The notes: a model not told the origin generated them from the letters alone. A stretch of DNA of 64,000 nt from Trichomonas vaginalis G3 (GCF_026262505.1 NC_067207.1:6208252-6272251), one strand, 5' to 3'. Shown: positions 42,266-52,602, numbered from the stretch's first letter. Translations and numbers: made by a program.

Positions 42266-42739
42266 ATGAAACACATGCAAGATTGCAAGTTCTTTTCATA
42301 CAATGCTCTCGCTACTGCCATCAAGAATGAGTTCAATAATGCTTCAAATGTTAATGTTATCTTTAACAAGAAGTTTGTGAAAGAATCTAAGTTTGGTCAG
42401 TATGTCAGACCATTAGCTATCGTCATTGACCGCAAACGTTATACTTCACAAGAGTTAGCAGTAGTTTTGAAACAAAAGAGTTTCTTCGTGAATGTCAAAG
42501 ATACTCATTATACTGTCATAAAGAACTCTAACATTGACTTCTTCAGTATTGCTTTAAATCTTTCCGAACAGAAAGAATATAAGAAGGGTGAAACAAATGT
42601 GAAATATTATCCTTCATCTCTGAAGACAATAACGAACAAAGATGTTATACAGAAATTCTTACCAAAGGTTGAAGAAGCTTCTATTGACATTGACGAAGGA
42701 AGTGAAATGGTTGAAGAAATAGACCCTGAAGCTATTTAA
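42266..42739 (+). CDS. Polinton A orphan, 157 aa
   Basis: ATG at 42266, divergent from PolB, preceded by TTTAATATTTTTATTTTA. Mixed alpha/beta composition with several basic residues (VRPLAIVIDRKRYTS) and an acidic end (SIDIDEGSEMVEEIDPE). No motif is recognised. Since it shares a promoter region with PolB it may take part in replication. Confidence 0.6.
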   Translation: MKHMQDCKFFSYNALATAIKNEFNNASNVNVIFNKKFVKESKFGQYVRPLAIVIDRKRYTSQELAVVLKQKSFFVNVKDTHYTVIKNSNIDFFSIALNLSEQKEYKKGETNVKYYPSSLKTITNKDVIQKFLPKVEEASIDIDEGSEMVEEIDPEAI

Positions 42740-42757
42740 GCAAAAATATATTTTTGG

Positions 42758-42973
42758 TTAGTCTTCATATGGATATTTTACAACAATTCCCCAATGTATA
42801 AACTTTTCATACGCTTTTTCATAAGCTTTATATACCTTCAGAAATTTTGCATAATCTTTAGAAGCATTTAGATATTGTTTAAATGCTTTGTATGTCTTCA
42901 GAAATTTTGCATAATCTTTTACATGTTGTTCGTTCTCTTCTTCTGTCATGAGTTCCGAATATTCTAAATTCAT
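42758..42973 (-). CDS. Small helical protein with internal duplication, 71 aa
   Basis: Contains two near copies of KDYAKFLKxYKAxx(Q/K)Y, a 30-residue internal duplication that is also visible in the DNA. Tyr/Lys-rich helical composition. The family is not recognised. Confidence 0.5.
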   Translation of the reverse strand: MNLEYSELMTEEENEQHVKDYAKFLKTYKAFKQYLNASKDYAKFLKVYKAYEKAYEKFIHWGIVVKYPYED

Positions 42974-43028
42974 GTTCTTTCATATGAGATAAAATTTTAT
43001 AAAAAAAATAAAATTAGCTTAGATTTTT

Positions 43029-43856
43029 TTATTCTTCCTCTTTGAAGTTATCGAAATATTCTGTTATTTTTTCCTTCAGTAATGTTAAGTCTTCTTTGAA
43101 TGTAAGTATTGTGCAACCTTTGATGTCATAGTGTGTTTGAGGAAGAGTATTTTTGACAATTTCCTTTATTTGCTCATTCGGTGTCATTGAAATCGGTAAG
43201 TTTTCGCGATAGAACCAATTTCTGTCAGATTTGTATATTTTAGCTAAGTCATAAAAGCTCTTGTTGTTTCTTCTGACTAAATGCAACATAACCATATCTT
43301 TATCTTCTTCTTTCTCCAACACTTCAGTATATATCATATACTTATAACTCTTTTCCTTTCCTTTTGGTACTGAACGCGGTATTCTTTTCTGTATGCTTTT
43401 GTCTTTGGATTCAATGACTTCATCTTTTGCTTGAAGTTTCTTTTCCATCTCTCCACGTTCTGCTTTATATAGTTCATCTAACATCATGAAAATATAACAA
43501 GCATAACGAGGTGAAGCCCACATTGCTACAGCGTTTACTAAAAGTCTATGAACATAATAACCTTTCAAACCAGGAGCCAAATTCTTGCGATTTTCGTACG
43601 GAATCTCTTCTCTCGGTTTTCCGAGGGAAGCAATCATATGAGGAAATTCTTCTAAAAGTTCTTTTGTCTGTTGGTTTTCAAACCAATGATATGCTTGCTT
43701 TGTAGAACGAGGAGCATTCATTATACTTTGCATTTGGTACATGTCATCTTTGACCGAACGAATGAGGCGAAGTTGTTTGTTATATTGTATGTATTCGTAT
43801 TCTTCATTTATGGCTTCATGAACGATAGCAGTTGTTGTGTTCTCTAATGTTGACAT
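43029..43856 (-). CDS. KilA-N domain DNA-binding protein of Polinton A
   Basis: 275 aa from the ATG at 43856 (MSTLENTT). The central region (about 45-125) matches a KilA-N/MSV199-type domain: INAPRST-like spacing (QSIMNAPRSTKQAYHWFENQ), NLAPGLKGYYVHRLLVNAVAMW, and the SPRYACYIFMMLDE end. KilA-N domains are DNA-binding modules of phages, poxviruses, giant viruses and Polintons. A coiled-coil segment (EMEKKLQAKDEVIESKD) and a charged C-terminal domain follow. It lies beside the palindromic modules, which makes it a candidate binder of them (inference). The upstream leader (TTGTATGTAAGAACAGAA) is shared with the gene at 46810. Confidence 0.8.
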   Translation of the reverse strand: MSTLENTTTAIVHEAINEEYEYIQYNKQLRLIRSVKDDMYQMQSIMNAPRSTKQAYHWFENQQTKELLEEFPHMIASLGKPREEIPYENRKNLAPGLKGYYVHRLLVNAVAMWASPRYACYIFMMLDELYKAERGEMEKKLQAKDEVIESKDKSIQKRIPRSVPKGKEKSYKYMIYTEVLEKEEDKDMVMLHLVRRNNKSFYDLAKIYKSDRNWFYRENLPISMTPNEQIKEIVKNTLPQTHYDIKGCTILTFKEDLTLLKEKITEYFDNFKEEE

Positions 43857-43936
43857 TTCTGTTCTTACATACAAAATAAAAAAATAAATAAAAATAAAAC
43901 TAACTTTATTTTTCTAACTAATGAAATTCATTATTT

Positions 43937-44014
43937 TTGTTGCTGAATTCAATAAAAATATATTTTAGGGTAGATGGTTAGATCTAACCTCATTTCTACC
44001 CTCATTTCTACCCC
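43937..44014 (+). repeat. Palindromic module a (GTAG flavour)
   Basis: TTGCTGAATTCAATAAAAA, then TATATTTTAGGGTAGATGG, then TTAGATCTAACC (perfect palindrome core), then two CATTTCTACCC copies. Upstream of the KilA-N gene. Confidence 0.82.
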
Positions 44015-44112
44015 AGTTATTTTATAAACGTTTCACATGGTAAACGTTATTTTTTAAATTTTGTGAAAACTCAACGGTTTGACACATGCCCTAAAAATTA
44101 TTTTACTCAGAA

Positions 44113-44192
44113 TTTTGTTGCTGAATTCAATAAAAATATATTTTAGGTGAAGAGGTGAGATTTCACCCCTTTTTTCACCTAATTTTTCACCT
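44113..44192 (+). repeat. Palindromic module b (GTGA flavour)
   Basis: Same leader as module a (TTGCTGAATTCAATAAAAA), then TTTTAGGTGAAGAGGTGAGA, then TTTCACC copies separated by T runs. Faces module c across the neighbouring gene. Confidence 0.82.
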
Positions 44193-44484
44193 CTTTTTTT
44201 CACAAGCGTTTTACATGAATTGTACGATGTATATTTGAAATCCTAAACAATTTCGTAGCTTCAATTTCTTCTTTTAGTACATCAAAAATTTTAACGATAC
44301 CGAAAGTTTCTTTATACTTCTTCTTGACATCAGATAATAGGAAATCGTCAGCAGTTGGATAGTTTTTATTCAGAAATTCTAACATGTTCATTTTATTTTC
44401 TGCCGGTTTCTCTGCTTCTTTCTTTAAGTCAGCATAGTCGTTTCGCATACGTTCTATCTCTTTTACTGAATAGTTATATTTCCT

Positions 44485-44564
44485 CATTGCTGCTTTACAT
44501 TTAGAACATTGCGGATTCATTTTTGCGTTATATTCTGAAACCTTACCTGCTAAAACAACTAAGG
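44485..44564. repeat. 80-bp direct repeat, left copy, flanking the insertion
   Basis: Identical to 46136-46215. It is target-gene sequence duplicated at both edges of the 1.57-kb insertion. An 80-bp duplication is far longer than that of known cut-and-paste DNA transposons. Confidence 0.9.
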
Positions 44565-44863
44565 GAAAAAACCAGAATTTTCGAAAAAGTGACACCAACT
44601 ATTAAAGTTATTTTATTACTAGATTTATTTACAAATTATAAGATAATATCATTAACCGAATATATTTTTAATATAAATAAAAAACTTTTTTTATACAAAA
44701 AATTACAATCAATCGATAAATATTATAAAACATTTATTCCAAAAAGATTAAGTAATAGGTGGGATCCTGCATATAATATAATTTTATGTCATAAAGTTTA
44801 CAAATTTTAGATGGACCACAGTGAGAATGTGAGTGGTTAATTTAAAGGTGGTCTGATAAAGAT

Positions 44864-45302
44864 ATCGAAGCTTACTCAACACAGCATGAAGCAGTTTCTA
44901 ATACACAATCTTACTAGTGGTGTTTCGGTCGCCAGCGCTCTCATAGGGGTGCTGATTTCAAAACCACTACTTCAAATTATTCAACAATACTCAATGCAGC
45001 ATGAAGCAGCTACTACTGCTGTATCTTACTGGTAGTGTTTTGGTCGTTGGCTCTTGCACAGTCTCTCAGATTTTCAAAATTTTTTTTCAACACTATCTTG
45101 TTTCGCTCTCAGAAAGCTATCCTACAAAGACATCGAAGCTTACTCAACACAACATGAAGCAGTTTCTAATACACAATCTTACTAGTGGTGTTTCGGTCGC
45201 CAGCGCTCTCATAGGGGTGCTGATTTCAAAACCACTACTTCAAATTATTCAACAATACTCAATGCAGCATGAAGCAGCTACTACTGCTGTATCTTACTGG
45301 TA
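44864..45302. repeat. 171-bp direct repeat (two copies)
   Basis: Copies at 44864-45034 and 45132-45302 are nearly identical (ATCGAAGCTTACTCAACACA ... CTTACTGGTA), 268 bp apart. GC content is higher than the surrounding AT DNA. They lie in the insertion, next to the minisatellite. No open gene of note. Confidence 0.9.
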
Positions 45303-45350
45303 CTGTTCTTCGCTTTTACTATCAACTCTAAAACTAGTTTGATGTATTAT

Positions 45351-46055
45351 TTATTCATATATAAATATATACATATATAAATATATACATATATAAATAT
45401 ATACATATATAAATATATACATATATAAATATATACATATATAAATATATACATATATAAATATATACATATATAAATATATACATATATAAATATATAC
45501 ATATATAATATATACATATATAAATATATACATATATAAATATATACATATATAAATATATACATATATAAATATATACATATATAAATATATACATATA
45601 TAAATATATACATATATAAATATATACATATATAAATATATACATATATAAATATATACATATATAAATATATACATATATAAATATATACATATATAAA
45701 TATATACATATATAATATATATACATATATAAATATATACATATATAAATATATACATATATAAATATATACATATATAAATATATACATATATAAATAT
45801 ACATATATAAATATACATATATAAATATACATATATAAATATACATATATAAATATACATATATAAATATACATATATAAATATACATATATAAATATAC
45901 ATATATAAATATACATATATAAATATACATATATAAATATACATATATAAATATACATATATAAATATACATATATAAATATACATATATAAATATACAT
46001 ATATAAATATACATATATAAATATACATATATAAATATACATATATATAAATATA
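45351..46055. repeat. AT minisatellite, 16-bp unit switching to 14-bp unit
   Basis: First part (to about 45790): ATATAAATATATACAT repeated, with two copies that vary in length. Second part: ATATAAATATACAT repeated about 18 times. The long open frames on the minus strand are artefacts of the repeat. Period change and variant units allow its history to be read. Confidence 0.95.
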
Positions 46056-46135
46056 TAAATAACAAAATACAATCAAAAAATAGTGTTTGAAAATTTAAGG
46101 TTAAGTGTCACTTTTTCGTAAATTCTACCACACTC

Positions 46136-46215
46136 CATTGCTGCTTTACATTTAGAACATTGCGGATTCATTTTTGCGTTATATTCTGAAACCTTACCTG
46201 CTAAAACAACTAAGG
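46136..46215. repeat. 80-bp direct repeat, right copy
   Basis: Identical to 44485-44564; see the insertion entry. Confidence 0.9.
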
Positions 46216-46896
46216 CGTCAATGGTTTTCTTTAAATCTGAAGCAGTTGGTTTTATCTGTTCATGCCATACCTTACCTCTTCTATCTTTATCTCTTATCTG
46301 CCATACACATTTTGCAACTAATGAAACAAAGTTGTCGTATGTCTTAAACTCCCCCGATTTATAAATATCTGAAATGTTTTTATAAATCATGTCGCAATCT
46401 TTGTCCATAATTTTATGGTTGCAATGATATCCTAGAAACTCATAATTTACCTTTCGTATGAACTTCTTTATTTCTACTGAGTCAGTTGCTTTGACTTCAA
46501 TTTCGTCGAATTCAGGAATAGTGAGCTTTTGTTGTTGGATTTCAGGCAATTTGGGTAAATGGTCAATAATGTCCTGCATGTCATAAAGATACTGTTCATT
46601 TGTTTCATCTTTCGCACTACAGTCTAAATTACTTGTTAAAAGTTCCTGCTTTATTCTTTGTATTTCTGTTTCGAAAGTAAATGAAGAAGGAATGAAGCTT
46701 TCCATCTCTACTAACATAGATGTTGGATTCATGACTAACGAGTTTGGTGCTGTTGTGGACAGAGTCCTGCCGTTCGCGGCTTGAATTGTTGTTGTGCCGA
46801 TTGTTGACATTTCTGTTCTTTTATACAAAATAAAAAAAATAAATAAAAATAAAACTAACTTTATTTTTTATTTCGGGAAAATTCATGAAAATTCAA

Positions 46897-46975
46897 GAGG
46901 GTAGAAATCGGGTTAGATATCGGGTTAGATCTAACCATCTACCCTAAAATATATTTTTGCTGAATTCAGCAACAA
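46897..46975 (-). repeat. Palindromic module c (GTAG flavour)
   Basis: Reverse orientation relative to a and b: AAATATATTTTAGGGTAGA read on the minus strand, then GGTTAGATCTAACC. Shares an outer flank, AAAATTCATGAAAATTCAAG, with module d. Confidence 0.82.
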
Positions 46976-47330
46976 AATGAACGAGGTCAGCATGTATGTA
47001 AATACCTTTGAATTCATTTATAACGCCCTTAGTAAGCTCATAAAATGCTTGTTTTGAGGTTGAGCCACTTTTGGCTCGACCGTATTCTTTCAACCAAAAC
47101 TCAAGAATTTCCTGCATGAATTTTGTATAAAAAGCAACCGCCGGAATTCGGACCGTTGCTATATTCTTCACAAAATGCCTTATAATACTCTTCCCAGGAC
47201 TTATTTTCCAACAACTTTCTAAAGTCTTTCCTAAACTGACGGCGCAAAGCGCCAAGACCGAAGGTCCTGACTGACTGACTGACGGCACAAAGTGGCTTAA
47301 CGAAAACATTAATATATAAAATTCATGAAA
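46944..47330 (-). other. Fragment region between modules c and d
   Basis: Open minus-strand frame without a good start, partly overlapping hairpins and modules. The protein-like part (IIRHFVKNIATVRIPAVAFY ... VINEFKGIYIHADLVHF) is not recognised. Probably a fragment of a Polinton gene. Confidence 0.4.
47241..47266. terminator. GC-rich double hairpin
   Basis: GGCGCAAAGCGCC then GACCGAAGGTC, flanked by CTGAC copies. The same module recurs at 52568-52593 and, reversed, at 59191-59216. Confidence 0.55.
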
Positions 47331-47412
47331 ATTCAAGAGGGTGAAAAAACAGGTGAAAAAACAGGTGAAAAAAGAGGTGAAATCTCACCTCTTCACCTAA
47401 AATATATTTTTT
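47331..47412 (-). repeat. Palindromic module d (GTGA flavour)
   Basis: Reverse orientation. GGTGAAAAAACAGGTGAAAA-type iterations followed by AGGTGAAATCTCACCTCTTC and the AAAATATATTTT end. Pairs with module a around the module b-c cassette. Confidence 0.82.
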
Positions 47413-47542
47413 GGTCCGGGAACAACTTTCTCTCAATTGGAGCTGTAGCATACTCTTTGCGTCTTTATGTTAAAATAAATGGTACCATTAATGATATCAT
47501 GACTGTTCTCGTTCATGTCTGATTTACATCTAATGAAAAAGT

Positions 47543-48628
47543 TTAGAAGAATTTTCTTATTCTTTCTGGCTTATTTTTATCCTTCCAGTACTCCCGCTCT
47601 AATGGTCCCAGATGAGTTGGTTTAGATTCTCTCAAGTTCTTAGATGGTATAACATCTTCAACGCCTCCTTCATATCTTACTTTATAAGTGTCATCGTTTA
47701 TGTTATAGCCAAGTATTTCAATAACCACTCCTCGCTTTGCTTCGTCAATGGTTTCAGCAAGTTTGCCATTACTACTTTCAACTAATTTATGACGAGGATA
47801 AAACGCAATAGAGTCGTCGGCAGCTTTTATAAGATATCCATTACCTTGCGTAGAGTCTACGATATAATAATTTCGACTTAACCTTAAACGTTTCTTTGTC
47901 AACGGTTTGTCGTCAAGAACTACACGAACTTTTGTTCCAGGAATGAGGGTAAATTGTGTTGAATTTCTGATATTTTGTGTTTGGCTTCGTTTCTTTTGTA
48001 TATACTTTTCTTCTTGTTGTTGTGTCATTGAATTTGGTGTATGTCCTGTTGTAGAATGTGTTGAGGAATTATATACTTCGAGAAAATGTTTCATTGTTTC
48101 TTCGGTAAAGTCTCGCTCTTGATTTAAATCTCTGAGAGTCCTTATGAAGCGGTTTATGATGCCGAGTATGTTATGGTTATGGTCTTCAGTAGTGTAGTGA
48201 GTTATGTTATGCTTAATGAGAAAATCTGTGATTTCATTGCTGAGGTATGCACTGTCTTGGTCTGATGTTAAAGTACTTGGGCTATGTTCTGCTACAAACT
48301 TTTGTAAAACTCTTAACACTTCACGAGTTCCTTTATTCCTCATTGGATATGCATATGCTTTGCGAGTGTTAACATTAATGAAGATGAGGAATGGTTTATG
48401 TCCTCCTTTTCTGCTTTGAATGAGAGTGTCAAATTGGTATGCGTCAGGAGTGTTGGAGTAAATTGGTAAAAAGTAGTCGTAAGGGTTTATTTTTGTTTGA
48501 TGTACAACATTTTTGTCAAAGAACTTTTTAACTTCAGCTCTGTTAGTAAATCCCCAACTTTTTGCTGCTTCATTGAACTTCTTAAATGACCTCCATGGAT
48601 GTTGTTCGAATACTTCTTTCAAGCTCAT
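47543..48628 (-). CDS. Polinton integrase (retroviral-type core, chromodomain-like tail)
   Basis: 361 aa. Core with YQFDTLIQSRKGGHKPF and LTSDQDSAYLSNEITDFLIKHN, the latter leading to the IINRFIRTLRD region, typical of Polinton (c-integrase) proteins. The C-terminus (about 285-325) GVVIEILGYNINDDTYKVRY is chromodomain-like, which may target insertion to chromatin. The frame is open here and the copy in element B is nearly identical. It joins the linear element into host DNA. Start motif AATAAAATCTTTAACTTTAC precedes the ATG. Confidence 0.88.
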   Translation of the reverse strand: MSLKEVFEQHPWRSFKKFNEAAKSWGFTNRAEVKKFFDKNVVHQTKINPYDYFLPIYSNTPDAYQFDTLIQSRKGGHKPFLIFINVNTRKAYAYPMRNKGTREVLRVLQKFVAEHSPSTLTSDQDSAYLSNEITDFLIKHNITHYTTEDHNHNILGIINRFIRTLRDLNQERDFTEETMKHFLEVYNSSTHSTTGHTPNSMTQQQEEKYIQKKRSQTQNIRNSTQFTLIPGTKVRVVLDDKPLTKKRLRLSRNYYIVDSTQGNGYLIKAADDSIAFYPRHKLVESSNGKLAETIDEAKRGVVIEILGYNINDDTYKVRYEGGVEDVIPSKNLRESKPTHLGPLEREYWKDKNKPERIRKFF

Positions 48629-48664
48629 TTATGTAAAGTTAAAGATTTTATTCAAGACGGTAAG

Positions 48665-48708
48665 CCTAGACCCAAAGGGTCTAGGTTCAAGCGCGTTCAT
48701 TGAACGCG
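48665..48708. terminator. GC-rich double hairpin between fibre gene and integrase
   Basis: CCTAGACCC/GGGTCTAGG stem with an AAA loop, plus CGCGTTC/GAACGCG stem, the latter covering the stop codon of the fibre-like gene. The counterpart in element B keeps the pairing with a different stem sequence. Confidence 0.6.
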
Positions 48709-51574
48709 GTACCATGCATAAACCGTCATAAATGGTGGCATATAATCTTCACCCGAGCCTGTTGGATTTGTTGTGAAAGTGTGTGAATGATTTCCTCCTG
48801 GTTCAGTTGGTCGAAAAATCTTTTTTGCTGAATTGTTATAAGATGGAGATAAAACGTCATTGCCAGCTTCATACTCTGAGTTGTATAATGGATGGTCTCT
48901 TAATGAGTGGCTATGGTCGCCAGAAAAGTTTGTCGTTCCTGTATGAGTGTGCGGGGGTAAGTTTGCTTCTTTAATTTTCTTCGAACCTCCTGTTTGCTTT
49001 GAATATCTAGCACAGTATAAGAATTTATCTACAATCTGCTTCCACGTACCAAAACCTAAAACACTTGCTGGATTTGTTGAGTTCATTGACGTATAAATAG
49101 AGCCTATAGGATATAATGTTTGAAGTATTTCTGTCTTTAATGTTTGAAGCTCTATTTTGTCTGCTTTCTTATCATATAAATCTTGAGCAGTGAATTTAAC
49201 ATTATTTTCATCATTCATGACATAAACATTTTTACAGCTAATTTCTTTCTTCGTTGTTATGTTTTCATTCGATGTTAAACCTTGTGGAAAGTTAGGAGGT
49301 TTATAATATAATGCATCCCCACCAGTTCCGCCAACCGTTCCTTCAATACTTTCTATAGCAACAGTTGAGAAGGAGTTATGTGTATGTTCTTTATCTGCTT
49401 TTTTATCTAACATTGCTGGTAGTTTATATGTTTCAAAGTTTCTGACATGACCTTCAATGTTCATACATTTACTATTTAAGGAGTTTAGTGTATCTTTTAC
49501 GCTTGTACTTGGATTCTCTAAAGGTGCACTTGAACCAAGGGTATAGTTCAATATTATGTCGTCTGCTCTAACAGTAGTGAAGGATTCATGTGTATGGTTC
49601 TTGTCAGCTTTACTATTTAATGTAGCTTGAAGTTCATTTATATCGGAGATATTGTGTTTATGAGATTTTCAAACTTTGTTCGTTGCGTCAAGTTCATCTT
49701 TGTCAGCTTTACTTTTAATAGCATCTTCAAAAGTTATTTTTGCCTTAACTCTCAATGTAAATCTTGGTTCAACTAATACACCGTTAACAAAGAAGTATGA
49801 AGCATAAATTTCATCGTTATAACCAAATGCTTCTGGTGCTTTACCTGTGTCATACTGTACAGTACAGTGTATGTCATAACCTTCAGCACGAATGAATTTA
49901 TATCTTCTTTCATTAACATCTTCCGTCTTCACTCTTTCATCCTGTGTTAAATATCCGTGGTAGTCCGTTATAATTTGTTCGTCTGAACTTATATAATGAA
50001 CATGGTTTTTATCTGCTTTTTCGGCTAATTTCTCTTCTATCTCATTTATTTCAAGTTCATGCCTACCACCACCTCCCGAAGAAGTATTTTTCTTCAGCTC
50101 TTGAAGAACGTCCACTTCGCCATCTTTGGTGTCAATAATGAGACTTTGAGTTAAAACCTTTCCTGTCTTAATGGATGTTTGTAAAACTTCTTCTTCACCG
50201 TGTTCGGGGTCATGGTCGTCATCATATCTTGTGAATCAGAGATGTTGTCATACATTAAGCATATCTGTCTCAAAAGTTCTGCTATTTGAAATGGAACGAA
50301 AGATATACAGAACTTTTCATCATCTCCTAAAGTCAAGTCTGCTTTCTTAAGTATTTCTTGAATGTATACAATGAGAAACAGAGTACCTTGGAAAATATTC
50401 GAACAATATTTCATTAGCTGTTGGTTTTGGTGGTTCTTCTGGAGTTTCTGTTGTTTCAGTTCCTTCTGTAGGTTCTGTTGGAGTTTCTGCATCTCTTGAC
50501 TTCAATGCTCTTGCTCTCAAAGACCTAAATGTTAGAGCACCAGGTTTTACAAAGACTTTATAAATGCTTTAATAGTTCCTGGTAAGTTATTGTTAGCATT
50601 AAGTAAGTTCCTTATGCTTCCATCATGTACGTCCATAGCACTATGTAAAAAATCTATACTTTTCTTGTAGTCAGCAATAGACTGACTGTGATTTTTTAAA
50701 GATTTGTCAATACCTTTAAGCCAATCTTCATGCATGTCTGATACTGAGCCAAGAATATCATTTGCTTCCTTTAGTGTATTTTGTGCTTCTCGTAAAGTAT
50801 CCAATCCGTACGTGCATTGTTTGCTATACGTCTTACAGTATCTATTTGACTCCTTGTTTCTTGCATCCAACCAGATAAAGTTTTTAATAGTATCCGAACC
50901 ATTTGAAATGAAGTTCAAAGCATTTTTAACGTCATCTAAACTTCTTCACCAAGTACTGCCCATATCTTTCCGATTTGGTATTGAAGAACTCCATATGAAG
51001 AGCTGTTAAACCAGTATTTATAAGGTTCCATATCCATGATTTAGCAGTTTTTCCATCCTTTCCATCTTCACCATCCAAACCGTTTTCGCCTTGAGGTCCT
51101 TGTATTCTTGTTTCCTTGTGGTCCTTGTGGTCCTTGAGGTCCGGTGTCACCCTTCTCTCCTTTCAGTTCATCTTTATGTTCGTTATAATATTCTAATGTC
51201 ATAAGGTGTACATCATTACTGTTACCAGCAACGCCGAGAATTTGTTTCTCATTCATGACTAAATTCTTTAGGCATTTAATGTTGTCGTCAAATCGAAAGC
51301 TCTTTAACAATTCAATGAGAACATTTAAACTTTCACTAATGAGGCATTACTGTAGAATTTATATATTGCACCGTTCCATCATTTATGATGGGAACCTTGC
51401 TTGTTGTAATGAATGGGTCATAAGTGTTTAAAGTATCGAAATCAATGACTTTTTTAGTTTTTCCATCGTCAATGACTAAATCATTGCCTTCAATGGTTAA
51501 AGTTGAGTTTTCGTTTACTAGTTCATGTGCTCTTCTGCTTCATTTGTTTCATACGCATATGCAGCAATAGTCAT
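48697..51574 (-). pseudogene. Fibre-like protein gene of Polinton A, broken
   Basis: N-terminal start region at 51574 (MTIAAYAYE, shared with element B). Collagen-like Gly-X-Y tracts (GDTGPQGPQGPQG) lie at about 51000-51300. The C-terminal part has a phage tail-fibre/tail-collar-type tip: YPIGSIYTSMNSTNP, FGTWKQIVDKF, LPPHTHTGTTNFSGDHSH, and NHSHTFTTNPTGSG. The protein would be a receptor-binding fibre. The gene is broken in many places (about five to eight). The C-terminal tip is almost identical to that of element B. Confidence 0.82.
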
Positions 51575-51591
51575 ATTTTAATGAGAATAAA

Positions 51592-52350
51592 ATGTTGTTC
51601 TATTTGCAAAGTACAGACCCAAACGAATACGGGACAGTAAAGCTACAAACAAACTTAGGTCTTCAGAATGAAGCGCTTGCTTTCAGAGTTGTTGACTTCA
51701 ATACTATCGCAACTTTTGTCATAACAGATGAAACAGATTTCATAGAGATTGAAATAGATGACAAAGAAGTGTTATATACATTTCCTAACAGAGGGTATAG
51801 AATAGATAAAATTGCTGGAGTCATAAATACTCTCATAAATGAAGAAACTATTGACAACATAGATGTCGAACTCTCTTCTGAGGGAACATTGAAGTTCAGC
51901 AGCGAGAAAGAGTTTAAGATACCAAGAATGAGTCATAGAGTACAACTTCTTTTGGGTGCATACCATATGACATTTCCTTTGAAAAGTGTTGACAAAACGA
52001 TTGAGATGAAATCTGTTCCATACGTATGTTATGGTAATTGTTTGTACATTGAGTCAAAAATAGCTAATGTCACAGGTATTTCAGGAGTTAATAGTAAAGG
52101 TTCAGTAGAATATAAGTCTTCTGTTATGAAGTAATTCAATGTTCATTCCAAACGTTCCTGTCATAGCAACTCATTTAGGTAAATGGTTCGCATTAGTCCT
52201 CATAATTTGAAAGACATGCAATTCAGACTTGTTGACTTTCAAGGAGAGCCTGTAGAACTGAAGGCACCAGTGCGAATGACTGTTGAAGTTGACTTTTTAG
52301 AAAATATTAAATGCAACAGCTTACAAGAGAACTCAGAGCTAAAAATATAA
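51592..52350 (+). pseudogene. Minor-capsid/penton-like protein gene copy of Polinton A, broken
   Basis: Shares start (MLFYLQSTDPNEYGTVKLQT) and end with the intact 258-aa gene of element B. A central segment is quite different from B although the flanks are nearly identical. Broken in about two places. Confidence 0.75.
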
Positions 52351-52552
52351 AGTATGAATGTTATGTATTAGGTCATGAACTTTGGTTGTTGTGTTTGATG
52401 AAACAAATGAGTTAGTTATGTCAGTCAAGAGAACAGAAAAATATTGTGTTAGTGAAAACTGCACCAAGTCAATAAGATTAGGTTTGCATTATGAAGATGA
52501 GTTCGATACTGTTGAAGAAGTTTTGGATAGATATTACAAATTGCTAACTTGA
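52311..52552 (+). pseudogene. Copy of the 80-aa Polinton gene, broken
   Basis: Near-identical to the element B gene at 59232-59474 (MQQLTRELRAKNIKYECYVL), overlapping the end of the minor-capsid gene. One or two breaks. Confidence 0.7.
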
Positions 52553-52567
52553 AATTTTTTGACTGAC

Positions 52568-52593
52568 GGCGCAAAGCGCCAAGACCGAAGGTC
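52568..52593. terminator. GC-rich double hairpin
   Basis: GGCGCAAAGCGCC then GACCGAAGGTC, between two convergent genes in element A. The same double hairpin is at the matching place in element B (59191-59216). Confidence 0.6.
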
Positions 52594-52602
52594 CTGACTG
52601 CT

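Larger units (their letters stand above)
44565..46135. mobile_element. 1.57-kb insertion with imperfect short inverted ends and minisatellite
   Basis: The ends are inverted near-copies: AGAATTTTCGAAAAAGTGAC near 44574 and, reversed, AGAATTTACGAAAAAGTGAC near 46125. Inside are a short AT-rich piece with protein-like traces, two 171-bp direct repeats, and a long AT minisatellite. No transposase was seen, so it is non-autonomous. It interrupts a Polinton gene and is flanked by an 80-bp duplication. Confidence 0.75.
44200..46810 (-). pseudogene. Polinton A orphan gene split by a 1.57-kb insertion
   Basis: The N-terminal part (ATG 46810, MSTIGTTTIQ) and the C-terminal part (44200-44564) lie on either side of the insertion 44565-46135, and 80 bp of the gene are duplicated at its edges. 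The gene shares its leader with the KilA-N gene: both have TTG-TAT before RTEMST, suggesting paralogous 5' regions. Visible segments include SVEIKKFIRKVNYEFLGYHC, a zinc-binding-like CSKCKAAM, and a helical charged C-terminus. The family is not recognised. A DNA-interaction role is guessed from the neighbour. Confidence 0.65.

Noticed and set aside
44523-44810. 95-aa plus-strand frame at the left edge of the 1.57-kb insertion
   Set aside because: It joins target sequence and insertion sequence, so it cannot be an original gene; the later part (YKTFIPKRLSNRWDPAYN) is protein-like but unrecognised.
45347-46076. Three long open frames of [12 protein letters not shown] type
   Set aside because: Products of the AT minisatellite; all three frames are open because the unit lacks stops on that strand.
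46944-47330. Adenain-like cysteine protease in the fragment region
   Set aside because: No His-Asp-Cys arrangement was seen; the fragment is too short and partly made of hairpin sequence.
47325-47522. 65-aa plus-strand frame beside module d
   Set aside because: Begins inside the palindromic module; only the last 35 codons look protein-like, too little to call.
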